NCBI GenBank assembly: GCA_964431365.1 | Contig: CAYSJJ010000003.1 | Span: forward strand, 1 to 64,000 | DNA length: 64,000 nt | Direction of reading: 5' to 3' | Source of the DNA: Geomobilibacter sp964431365 | GTDB lineage: Bacteria > Desulfobacterota > Desulfuromonadia > Geobacterales > DSM-12255 | Shown: piece by piece, positions 56,961-64,000 of the stretch | Numbering within the stretch: the first letter of the stretch is position 1 | Layout: each line of letters begins with the position of its first letter | Program-made: the position numbers and the translations under genes | Notes under the pieces: generated by a model | Seen by the model: the letters and a program-made list of their open reading frames with translations, nothing else | What the model was told of the DNA's origin: nothing | Databases searched by the model: none

Positions 56961-58222
56961 GCCTCGCCAACCGGCCCAACTACTGCTGGGTGGTCCTCGC
57001 CGCCGGCACCCTGGCGGTGTTCGGGGCGCTGGGCCTTGCCCGCTACGGCTACACTGTGGTCCTGCCGGCCATGCAGGCGGGGCTCGGTTTCGACAACACC
57101 CGGGCCGGGGCGCTGGCAACGGCCAATCTGGCCGGGTACCTCGCCCTCGCTGCCATCGGCGGCGCGCTCGCCTCCCGCCTGGGATCGCGGCTCGTGATCG
57201 TCGCCGGCCTGGCAGTTGCCGGCGCGGGGATGCTCCTCACCGGCACGGCCGACAGTTTTTTCATGGTCGCCGTCTGGCGCTGTCTGACCGGGCTCGGCAG
57301 CGGCGCCGCCAACATCGGCGCCATGGGGATGCTGACCGCCTGGTTTCCGGCCAGCAGGCGGGGGCTGGCGACCGGGATCGCCGTGACCGGTTCTTCCGTC
57401 GCCATCATCACGCTGGGCCCCGTTGTCCCCCGCCTCCTTTCTCTGCAGGGGAGCAGCGGCTGGCGGGAGTGCTGGTACCTGTTCGGCGCCGCCACGCTGG
57501 TCATCGCCGTTGTCTGTCTGCTCCTGATCAGGAACCGGGCGGGTGCGGCGGCCGTTGATCTCTCCGCTGCCTACGGCGGCAGGGAGAAGAATCCTGCCCC
57601 ACGCGGCGGCACGGGGTGGGGGGCTGTCTACCGCTCCCGGCCGGTCTGGCACCTCGGTCTGGTCTACGTCGCCTTCGGTTTTTCCTACATCATCTACATG
57701 ACCTTCTTCGTCAAGCACCTGATGGCGGCCGGCGGCTACAGCCGGGCCGACGCCGGCTCCCTGTTCATGGTCATGGGGTGGGCGAGCCTGATCTGCGGCC
57801 TCTTCTGGGGAAGCGTCTCCGACCGGATCGGCCGCAAACGGACCCTGGTCATCGTCTACCTGATCCACAGCCTGTCGTTCGCCCTCTTCGGCCTCTGGAC
57901 AACCCCGGTGGGGTTCACCCTGTCGGCGCTTCTCTATGGCGTGACCGCCTGGAGCATCCCCGCCATCATGGCCGCTGCCTGCGGCGACATTCTCGGCCCG
58001 CGGCTCGCCCCGGCAGCTCTCGGGTTCATCACCCTCTTCTTCGGCATCGGCCAGGCGATTGGCCCGAGTGTGGCCGGGATCATCGCCGACAGCGCCGGTT
58101 CGTTCGCCCCGGCCCTCCTCCTCGCCTCCTTCGTGGCGCTCCTGGGGGGGATGGGGGCCGCCACCCTCCACCCTGCACCGGCGCTTGGCCCGGAAGCCGA
58201 TGGGGAAGGGGCGGCGCCCTGA
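56957..58222 (+). CDS. Major facilitator superfamily transporter
   Basis: A 421-residue inner-membrane transporter with about twelve membrane segments. The loop after helix 2 has ALASRLGSRLVI, and the MFS A-like motif recurs as GSVSDRIGRKRTLVIVYLI. The central loop splits the two six-helix halves. The substrate is unknown: oxalate-formate-type and sugar-phosphate-type families are both possible. The GTG start overlaps the previous stop codon. It may be functionally linked to the membrane protein before it. Confidence 0.85.
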   Translation: MSLANRPNYCWVVLAAGTLAVFGALGLARYGYTVVLPAMQAGLGFDNTRAGALATANLAGYLALAAIGGALASRLGSRLVIVAGLAVAGAGMLLTGTADSFFMVAVWRCLTGLGSGAANIGAMGMLTAWFPASRRGLATGIAVTGSSVAIITLGPVVPRLLSLQGSSGWRECWYLFGAATLVIAVVCLLLIRNRAGAAAVDLSAAYGGREKNPAPRGGTGWGAVYRSRPVWHLGLVYVAFGFSYIIYMTFFVKHLMAAGGYSRADAGSLFMVMGWASLICGLFWGSVSDRIGRKRTLVIVYLIHSLSFALFGLWTTPVGFTLSALLYGVTAWSIPAIMAAACGDILGPRLAPAALGFITLFFGIGQAIGPSVAGIIADSAGSFAPALLLASFVALLGGMGAATLHPAPALGPEADGEGAAP

Positions 58223-58411
58223 CCCTCCCTCTGGCATCTCTCCCGTTCCCTTGCTTTTTCCCGAATAGGCTGTATAGATTTCTCTGAGCGAGCCACGCAC
58301 TCCTCCGGCTCGAACGCCCCCGCCTCCCCGGCGGCAGCTGTTCCCCTTCGACAACTTGCGCTTCCCTTCACCTGACAGGGCTAAACCCTGCAGAGAACCA
58401 CGGAGGTGACG

Positions 58412-59527
58412 ATGATGAAGCAACGCATCCTGATCGGTACGGTCGCGCTTGTTGCCGTCATGACCGCACCACTTCTTGCCGCGACTCCTCCCCTGGGATT
58501 GCCGGCGGTGCCGGTACCCGCCGGCAATCCCCAGACCCCTGAGAAGGCAGCCCTGGGTAAGCGGCTCTACGAGGAGAAGCGGTTCAGCGGCGACGGCACC
58601 GTTGCCTGCGCCACCTGCCACGACCCAGCCAAGGCCTTTACCGACGGCCTAGCGGTGGCCGAGGGGATCGGCAAGCAGAAGGGGACCCGCAACTCCCCCA
58701 CGGTGATCAATGCCGCCTACTACACGACCCAGTTCTGGGACGGCCGGCGGCCATCCCTGGAGGAACAGGCCAAGGACCCGTTCCTGAACCCGATCGAGCA
58801 CGGCCTCAAGAGCCATGCGCCGATCCTCGCCACCATCCGCAGCGACCCTACCTACCCGGCCGAATTCAGGAAGGTCTTCGGCGTCGCAGCGGGAGCGATC
58901 ACCATCGACCACGTGGTGAAGGCCATTGCCGCTTTCGAGCGGACCGTCGTGGCCGGCGACTCCCCGTTCGACCGCTATCTCTTCGGCGGCGACAAGGGGG
59001 CCATGTCGCCTGCTGCCATCCGCGGCCTGGAGATCTACCGGGTCAAGGGGCGCTGTCAGGACTGTCACACCATCGGCCAGACCGAGTCGACCTTCACCGA
59101 CAACAAGTTCCACAACCTGGGGGTCGGCTTCAAGCGGATCGAGGGTAAGTTCATGCCGATCGCCACCGCCTTCAGGAAGGCGAAGGAGGCGGGCAAGAAC
59201 GTCGACGAGAGCGTCCTGACCAGCCAGGAGGCGTCGGAGCTGGGGCGTTTCAGCGTGACCCTGAAGCCTGCCGACATCGGCGCCTTCAAGACGCCGACCC
59301 TGCGCAACGTGGCGGTGACCGCCCCGTACATGCACGACGGCAGCCTCAAGACCCTGGAAGAGGTGGTGGATCTTTACGACAAGGGGGGGGAGAAGAATCC
59401 GCTCCTGGACAGCGGTATCCGCCAACTCAACCTGACCCCCCAGGAGAAGGCCGATCTCGTGGAGTTCATGAAGGCCCTGACCAGTCCGCAATTCGCGCAG
59501 AAACCCGCGACAGCCGGAAAGGAGTGA
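58412..59527 (+). CDS. Periplasmic diheme cytochrome c peroxidase
   Basis: A 371-residue exported enzyme that reduces hydrogen peroxide with electrons from small cytochromes. It has a signal peptide (about 1-24) and two heme c sites: Cys66-Ala-Thr-Cys69-His70 and Cys215-Gln-Asp-Cys218-His219. The C-terminal FKTPTLRNVAVTAPYMHDG supplies the family's Met region. The arrangement is that of the CcpA/MauG family; MacA-like electron transfer is an alternative. GGAGG is five bases before the ATG at 58412. It is the first gene of a likely four-gene operon. Confidence 0.92.
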   Translation: MMKQRILIGTVALVAVMTAPLLAATPPLGLPAVPVPAGNPQTPEKAALGKRLYEEKRFSGDGTVACATCHDPAKAFTDGLAVAEGIGKQKGTRNSPTVINAAYYTTQFWDGRRPSLEEQAKDPFLNPIEHGLKSHAPILATIRSDPTYPAEFRKVFGVAAGAITIDHVVKAIAAFERTVVAGDSPFDRYLFGGDKGAMSPAAIRGLEIYRVKGRCQDCHTIGQTESTFTDNKFHNLGVGFKRIEGKFMPIATAFRKAKEAGKNVDESVLTSQEASELGRFSVTLKPADIGAFKTPTLRNVAVTAPYMHDGSLKTLEEVVDLYDKGGEKNPLLDSGIRQLNLTPQEKADLVEFMKALTSPQFAQKPATAGKE

Positions 59528-59530
59528 CCG

Positions 59531-60610
59531 ATGAAAAAAGGAATGGATCGAAGGACGTTTCTGAAGGGGGCGGGAGCCCTTGCCGCGGCTGCGGCGCTCC
59601 CGGTGGGACTGGTGGAGGTGGCCTGGGGGAAGAAGCCCGGGGAGACGTTCACCTTTGCCTACATCTCCGACGCCCACATCACCCAGATCAGCGGGGCGCA
59701 GTTCGTGAAGAATTTTGACAAGGGGCTGCAGAAGGCGGTGCTGGAAGTAAACTTCATGGACCCGAAGCCCGACTTCGTGGTCTTCGGCGGCGACCTGGCC
59801 CAGCTCGGCAAGAAGGAGGAGATCGACCACGGTCTGGAGATACTGAAGGAGCTGACCGTGCCGGTGAAATGGGTGATCGGGGAGCACGACTACTACCTGG
59901 ACCTGGGGAAATACTGGCAGGAAAAGGTGAGCCCGCTCCACTACAGCTTCGACCACAAGGGGGTCCACTTCGTGGTCCTTAACAGTATCCTGACCGACGA
60001 CCACTGGACCCACAAGCGCTGGCCGACCCCCGAGGAGCGGATGCACCAGATGGCCCGCCTGGACAACCCTGACGGCTCCCCGTTCATGGTCAAGGACGAG
60101 CAGATCGCCTGGCTTAAACAGGATCTGGCCAAGGTGAAGAAGGAGACCAAGCTGGTGGTCCTCTCCCATTCGCCGCTCTACAAGGTCTTCAAGCCGTGGA
60201 ACTTCTGGACCGACGATGCGGAAAAGGTGCAGGCGCTTTTGAAGCCGTTCAAGTCGGTGCAGGTGCTGCACGGGCATGTCCACCAGGTGCTCTACAACCA
60301 GATCGGCAACATCTCCTTCAATGCCTTCATGGCCACTGCCTGGCCCTGGCCCTACCCGGTTACCTATGCCCAGCTTCCCAACAAGGTGCCGGACATCACC
60401 GTGTTCATGAACCGGGCCGACCCGTTCAAGGAGCGGGACGGCACCGGCTGGGGGAAGATCGACCTCGCCGCCGGAGGGGGCGTTGCCCATCACTACGAGC
60501 TCTGGGAGAACACTCCCCGTACCGTGCGGAAGGAGCCGGGCAAAAAGCAGCCGGCCGACGAGGCCTACCAGGACCCGAAAAAACGGATCACACCTCAGAA
60601 ACACTACTGA
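59531..60610 (+). CDS. Tat-exported calcineurin-like metallophosphoesterase
   Basis: A 359-residue phosphoesterase predicted to act in the periplasm. The N-terminus has a twin-arginine signal (DRRTFLKG, Arg7-Arg8) and a hydrophobic stretch ending near 32. The metal motifs are Asp47-x-His49 in YISDAHI, GGD at 86-88, SHSPLY and HGHVHQ. The third motif reads Gly-Glu-His-Asp (117-120), where the family normally has Gly-Asn-His-Asp, so one metal-binding Asn is Glu here. It starts one base after the peroxidase stop region. The substrate is unknown. Confidence 0.88.
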   Translation: MKKGMDRRTFLKGAGALAAAAALPVGLVEVAWGKKPGETFTFAYISDAHITQISGAQFVKNFDKGLQKAVLEVNFMDPKPDFVVFGGDLAQLGKKEEIDHGLEILKELTVPVKWVIGEHDYYLDLGKYWQEKVSPLHYSFDHKGVHFVVLNSILTDDHWTHKRWPTPEERMHQMARLDNPDGSPFMVKDEQIAWLKQDLAKVKKETKLVVLSHSPLYKVFKPWNFWTDDAEKVQALLKPFKSVQVLHGHVHQVLYNQIGNISFNAFMATAWPWPYPVTYAQLPNKVPDITVFMNRADPFKERDGTGWGKIDLAAGGGVAHHYELWENTPRTVRKEPGKKQPADEAYQDPKKRITPQKHY

Positions 60611-60690
60611 GAGGGCTGCATGCGTGAGCCGTGGAACCCTGTTCCCGCTGCACGCGCCCTTGTGCTGCGGCTCTCATAAGGAGGATACCT

Positions 60691-61098
60691 ATGTCGAGAT
60701 TCTTGAACGGCGCCGTTGCCGTGATGTGTGCCCTGCTGCTGACTGCCGCGTCGGCCCGGGCCGACGAGTTCACCAAGGATGACCTGAAGAAGTGGGATAC
60801 CGCCTTCCAGACCGTCATGAAGGAGGGGGAGAAGATCTTCCACAGCGGCACATTAGGGAAGAACAGTGTCTCCTGCGACATGTGCCACCCGAACGCATCC
60901 AACACCCATCCGGAAACATACCCCAAGTTCCAGAAGCAGATCGGCAAGGTGGTGGGCCTCAGGGACATGATCAACTGGTGCATCCAGAACCCGCAGGAAG
61001 GGGTGCCGCTCCTTGCCGACGATCCGCGAATGGTCGCCCTGGAGGCCTACATCCACTGGGAACGGCGCGGGGTCAAGCTGGAGCCGGGCAAGCACTGA
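60691..61098 (+). CDS. SoxA-like monoheme c-type cytochrome
   Basis: A 135-residue periplasmic cytochrome with a signal peptide ending SARA-DEF and one heme site, Cys62-Asp-Met-Cys65-His66. The later LRDMINWCIQNPQEGVPL and DDPRMVALEAYIHW resemble the second part of SoxA, including its Cys region. No other sox gene is present, so thiosulfate oxidation is not supported. AAGGAGGAT precedes the ATG at 60691. It could be the electron donor for the peroxidase two genes upstream. Confidence 0.85.
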   Translation: MSRFLNGAVAVMCALLLTAASARADEFTKDDLKKWDTAFQTVMKEGEKIFHSGTLGKNSVSCDMCHPNASNTHPETYPKFQKQIGKVVGLRDMINWCIQNPQEGVPLLADDPRMVALEAYIHWERRGVKLEPGKH

Positions 61099-61110
61099 CC
61101 GGTCACGGGG

Positions 61111-61557
61111 ATGGCGGAACCAGCGGCAGCCAGCAGTCGTGATCCGTGGCAAGGAAAAAGGGCGCGAAGGGGTGGCGGCCGGTTGGTAGCGGCGGCTCTC
61201 CTGATCCCGCTCCTCCTCCCCCCTCTCCTGTGGGGAAACGACGGGCCATGGCTCCGGCTCGCCGAAGAGAGCCGGATGGTCCATTTCATGGAGAAGGGGG
61301 CAGCGGCCCGATCCACCGCGGGGAGCAGGGAGGTCAGGCTCAAGCGGCTCTTCCGGGAGCCGCACGGGGAGCGGGCCTACTCCCTCGACACCATGGAGGT
61401 CGACTGCGGCCGCAACCTCTATCGGTACACACTGGTCGTCATCCACGACCGGGATGACGATGTCATGCACCGCTACCGCCTGAGCGACCAGTTCACGCCG
61501 ATTACACCGGGCACCATCCCCGGCCGGGTCAAAGAGGTGGTCTGTCCCGTTCCCTGA
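61111..61557 (+). CDS. Secreted surface-adhesin-E-like protein
   Basis: A 148-residue protein with an Arg-rich start and a hydrophobic segment (LVAAALLIPLLLPPLLW) that should act as signal or anchor. The rest has the adhesin-E pattern: DTMEVDCGRNLYRYTLVV, then FTPITPGTIPGRVKEVVC. The two Cys in VDCG and VVCP probably form a disulfide. It starts 12 bases after the cytochrome gene, so it may be the last gene of the operon. The family call is by eye and moderate. Confidence 0.65.
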   Translation: MAEPAAASSRDPWQGKRARRGGGRLVAAALLIPLLLPPLLWGNDGPWLRLAEESRMVHFMEKGAAARSTAGSREVRLKRLFREPHGERAYSLDTMEVDCGRNLYRYTLVVIHDRDDDVMHRYRLSDQFTPITPGTIPGRVKEVVCPVP

Positions 61558-61566
61558 AGTGTGTGA

Positions 61567-62001
61567 CTATTCCTTGCGTCGGTATTCGGCGGTGGGCCAG
61601 AAGGGGATCCCCCCCCGGGGGGTGAATTCGCCCCGCACCGTCAGCCAGACCGGCGAAAGGAGCTTGACCAGGTCGTTGCAGATCCGGTTCACGCACGATT
61701 CGTGAAATTCTCCGTGCATCCTGAAGGAGCCGAGATAGAGCTTCAGGCTCTTGCTCTCCACGCAGAGCCGGTCCGGCTGGTAGTCGATGACGATCTTGGC
61801 GAAGTCGGGCTGCCCGGTCAGGGGGCAGAGGGAGGTGAACTCGGGGCACTCGATATGGACGGTCCCCACCGCACCGGCCGGGTTCCGTTCCGGCATGGCG
61901 AACGGGCTGGGAAACGATTCCAGGAGCCCGGCGTCCGGCTCGTCGTAACGGTAGTTGGTAACCCCCTGGCCAAGGGCCTTCAGGTTTTCGTGCAGTTCCA
62001 T
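61567..62001 (-). CDS. queF: NADPH-dependent 7-cyano-7-deazaguanine reductase QueF
   Basis: QueF reduces preQ0 to preQ1 in queuosine synthesis for tRNA. It has 144 residues from the ATG at 62001 (GAGGAG upstream). The catalytic Cys59 is in EFTSLCPLTGQPD, with the acidic Asp66 shortly after, then FRMHGEFHESCVNRI for substrate and cofactor. It is the short, unimodal type. It is convergent with the adhesin-like gene. No other queuosine gene is in the window. Confidence 0.96.
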   Translation of the reverse strand: MELHENLKALGQGVTNYRYDEPDAGLLESFPSPFAMPERNPAGAVGTVHIECPEFTSLCPLTGQPDFAKIVIDYQPDRLCVESKSLKLYLGSFRMHGEFHESCVNRICNDLVKLLSPVWLTVRGEFTPRGGIPFWPTAEYRRKE

Positions 62002-62067
62002 GCAGCACTCCTCGGAAAATGATCTCCCCATACTGCCCAAAACGGGCCGCCTTGCCTACCCCTTTTT

Positions 62068-62964
62068 TCAGCGCGCCACGATGAACAGCTCGACGCTTAC
62101 CAGGTCGTTGACCAGGTGCATGCCAAGCCTCTCGAACAGTTTGCCCGAGCCATAGGCGACGTTCCAGAGGGTCCGGTCGAAGTCGATGGCTGCCTGGGCC
62201 TTCAGGCTGCCGTCCTCCTGGGGGGCGATGACGGCCGGGAAGCGGATCCCACGGGAAACACCCTTGAGGGTGAGCTCTCCCTGCACCAGGTAGTTGGGGG
62301 TCCCGGGGGTGGCGCCGGCTATCGCCTCCCAGCCGGTGAGGGTGACGACGGCGGTCGGGAAGCGGGCGACGTCGAAGAAGTCCTCCGACGTGAGATGGGC
62401 GATGAGCCCCAGCCGGTACCCCTCGTCCCGGAGATCCAGGTTGCTGATCGATCCCATATCAAGGGTGATGGACCCTGACACCAGCCCCCCTGCCCGGATG
62501 ACGATCTCTCCACCTGCAAGGGCGATCCGGCCGTAGTGGCGGTTGTTGATGTTCCTGCCGGTCCATTCCAGGACGCTCTGTTCCGGGTCCAGGCGGTACG
62601 TCCGGTCCAGGAGGTGCGGCTCGCTCGGTTCGTCTCCCGCTGCCGGTTCCAGCGGATTGCCGGCAGCTGCCCAGGCGGCAATCCCCCCTTCGAGCACCGA
62701 GACGTCGCGGTAGCCCGCCTTGAGCAGCCGTTCCCGGGCCAGCGGGGCGGCGCGGGTCGAGCCGGTGGCGTCGTAGACCACGACTGGTGTCGACCGGTCC
62801 GGCAGCAGTTTTCCCACCGTTTCCATGAACACGACTTCGTAGATGCAGGCGTTGAGCGCGCCGGGGAGATGACGCCTCGCATACTCCTCGGGCGTGAGCA
62901 CGTCCAGGAGCACCGCCCCTTCCCGCACCTTTCCCTTCAGCTCTTCACAGGTGATGGTCGCCAT
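62068..62964 (-). CDS. Rhodanese-YceI fusion protein with degenerate rhodanese site
   Basis: A 298-residue protein of two domains. The N-terminal ~105 residues look like a rhodanese (EGAVLLDVLTPEEYARRHLPGALN, VLEGGIAAWAAAG). The active-site loop reads Tyr64-Asp65-Ala-Thr-Gly-Ser-Thr-Arg71, so the catalytic Cys is absent. The C-terminal ~165 residues are a YceI lipid-binding domain (VLEWTGRNINNRHYGRIAL, LIAHLTSEDFFDVARFPTAV, LTLKGVSRGIRFP). There is no signal peptide, although YceI proteins are usually periplasmic. GGGGGTC precedes the ATG at 62964. Confidence 0.88.
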   Translation of the reverse strand: MATITCEELKGKVREGAVLLDVLTPEEYARRHLPGALNACIYEVVFMETVGKLLPDRSTPVVVYDATGSTRAAPLARERLLKAGYRDVSVLEGGIAAWAAAGNPLEPAAGDEPSEPHLLDRTYRLDPEQSVLEWTGRNINNRHYGRIALAGGEIVIRAGGLVSGSITLDMGSISNLDLRDEGYRLGLIAHLTSEDFFDVARFPTAVVTLTGWEAIAGATPGTPNYLVQGELTLKGVSRGIRFPAVIAPQEDGSLKAQAAIDFDRTLWNVAYGSGKLFERLGMHLVNDLVSVELFIVAR

Positions 62965-62992
62965 TGTCGCCGACCCCCTTTCCGTCAACCCC

Positions 62993-63604
62993 TCATGCCG
63001 CCAGCTTTGCCGCAATCGTCGCGACATGCCGCCCCTGGAAGCGGGCGCCCGCCAGCTCGTTCTCGCTCGGCAGCCGTTCCCCCTGGCCGCCGGCGATGGT
63101 GGAGGCGCCATAGGGGGAGCAGCCGGTGATCTCGGTGACCCCCATCTGGCCGGCAAAGGAGTAAGGGAGGCCGACGACCACCATCCCCTGGTGGAGCAGG
63201 GTGATCATGAAGCTGAGGATCGTCGACTCCTGGCCGCCGTGCTGGGTGGCGGAGCTGGCGAAGACCCCGGCCGGCTTGCCGATCAGCGACCCCTTCAGCC
63301 AGAGCTGGCCGGTGGCGTCCAAGAACTGCCGCATCTGGCCGCACATGTTGCCGAATCGGGTCGGCGTGCCGAAGATGATGGCGTCGTAGCCCGGAAGCTC
63401 GTCCACCGTGGCGACCGGTACGTGGGCCATGGCCTTCTGCGCCTCAACGGCCCCCATCTTTTCCAGCACCTCGGTCGGCAGGGTTTCCGGCACCCGCCGC
63501 AGGACCGCCTCGGCACCGGCTATTTCGTTCACACCCGCGGCAACCGCTTCGGCCATCCTGTGGATGTGGCCGTACATGGAGTAATACAGAACCAGAACCT
63601 TCAT
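62993..63604 (-). CDS. wrbA: NAD(P)H:quinone oxidoreductase WrbA
   Basis: WrbA is a flavodoxin-like FMN enzyme that reduces quinones by two electrons and protects from semiquinone stress. It has 203 residues from the ATG at 63604 (AGGAGGT upstream). The FMN loop is YYSMYGHIHRMAEAV; PTRFGNMCGQMRQFLDATG and GGQESTILSFMITLLHQGM are further signatures. The rhodanese-YceI gene starts 28 bases downstream and may share its transcript. Confidence 0.95.
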   Translation of the reverse strand: MKVLVLYYSMYGHIHRMAEAVAAGVNEIAGAEAVLRRVPETLPTEVLEKMGAVEAQKAMAHVPVATVDELPGYDAIIFGTPTRFGNMCGQMRQFLDATGQLWLKGSLIGKPAGVFASSATQHGGQESTILSFMITLLHQGMVVVGLPYSFAGQMGVTEITGCSPYGASTIAGGQGERLPSENELAGARFQGRHVATIAAKLAA

Positions 63605-63734
63605 GGTAACCTCCTGCAAGTAGGTGGCAATTAGTCTTTCCTGGTGACAGTGTACCCCGCTTTTTGCCGGGCACAATCTGCGGACGGAGCAGTAGCGTCT
63701 GCTCCGTTGAAGGGAAAAGGGGGGGGAGAAGGGC

Positions 63735-64000
63735 TTAGAAGCGGTGGGAGAGGGAGAGGTGCAGGGTGACGTCCGGCGCGGTGTAGACGGCCAGGTCTTC
63801 CGAAACCGCAATGGAGAGCGACGTGGCGGAGGAGAAATTGATGTCCCCCCCCATCCTGATCTCCAGGGCGGACTTGCTCAGTTCCCGCAGGCTGCTGCTG
63901 CCGTAGAGGGGAGTGTGGCCGTCCAGCTGCAGTTTGAGGGTGATCCAGTCGACCGGCGCGTAGCCGAAGCCGGCGACGCCGAACCCGGCCGCATGCCGCT
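63735..64000 (-). CDS. DUF3187-like outer-membrane beta-barrel protein, C-terminal part
   Basis: The last 87 codons before a TAA stop are in the window; the start lies outside. The residues alternate in a beta-barrel manner (GFGYAPVDWITLKLQLDGH, INFSSATSLSIAVSEDLAVY) and end in HLSLSHRF, with the C-terminal Phe typical of outer-membrane barrels. The pattern resembles the end of DUF3187 proteins, but the part seen is short. It is upstream of wrbA on the same strand, with a 130-base gap. Confidence 0.6.
   Translation of the reverse strand, partial: RHAAGFGVAGFGYAPVDWITLKLQLDGHTPLYGSSSLRELSKSALEIRMGGDINFSSATSLSIAVSEDLAVYTAPDVTLHLSLSHRF

Noticed and set aside
58376..58390. Cyclic di-GMP riboswitch upstream of the peroxidase gene
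   Set aside because: There is only a small CAGGG-CTAAA-CCCTG hairpin; the conserved GEMM core sequences are missing.

Overview
This window looks like chromosomal DNA of a Desulfuromonadota bacterium close to Geobacter. The reasons are the high G+C content, the order hrcA-grpE-dnaK-dnaJ and recA-pilT, multidomain PAS/GAF histidine kinases, a GGDEF protein, system II cytochrome c maturation genes and multi-c-type cytochrome genes. No ribosomal RNA, tRNA, CRISPR array, insertion sequence or prophage was recognised. The assignment rests on protein motifs and gene order read by eye, without database searches.

Layout. Positions 1-5656 (minus strand) hold mfd followed by two parvulin-type prolyl isomerases. 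Positions 5762-12124 hold a diguanylate cyclase, a ccsA/resB pair, hypE without its usual partners, a small FmdB zinc ribbon and a twelve-helix-type permease. From 12125 to 39343 nearly everything is on the minus strand. In transcription order this is a MASE3 histidine kinase, hemW, hrcA-grpE-dnaK-dnaJ with a PLD-family protein, larB-larC-pgpA-cinA, a PAS/GAF kinase, recA-pilT-recX, alaS, a response regulator-kinase, argB-argD-argF-argG, and nudix-lspA. The heat-shock cluster carries a perfect CIRCE operator and a good sigma-70-type promoter. From 39545 to 46883 the plus strand carries an omega-amidase-like nitrilase, the Tol-Pal envelope system (tolQ, tolR, tolA-like, tolB, pal, cpoB) and nadA, with tatB on the other strand.

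Positions 46884-48052 are an A+T-richer patch with an array of 17-bp palindromes and an orphan PAS gene whose C-terminal tail looks cut short. It is followed by a 655-residue protein of unknown function with two Gx2H motifs like those of the TraB/TIKI superfamily, a DoxX-type membrane protein and a PgsA-type phosphatidyltransferase. The plus strand then has a triple-PAS kinase, uvrA, a small membrane protein, an MFS transporter and a compact exported redox cluster: a diheme cytochrome c peroxidase, a Tat-exported metallophosphoesterase with an altered metal motif, a SoxA-like monoheme cytochrome and an adhesin-E-like secreted protein. The window ends with queF, an unusual rhodanese-YceI fusion lacking the rhodanese cysteine, wrbA and the C-terminus of a DUF3187-type outer-membrane barrel.

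The most unusual non-coding content is a family of about 121-bp intergenic hairpin elements. There are four full copies and one partial copy, with compensatory base changes in the central stem. There is also a separate 184-bp, highly folded element between hemW and hrcA, and long G-tracts inside resB-like and dnaJ coding sequences.
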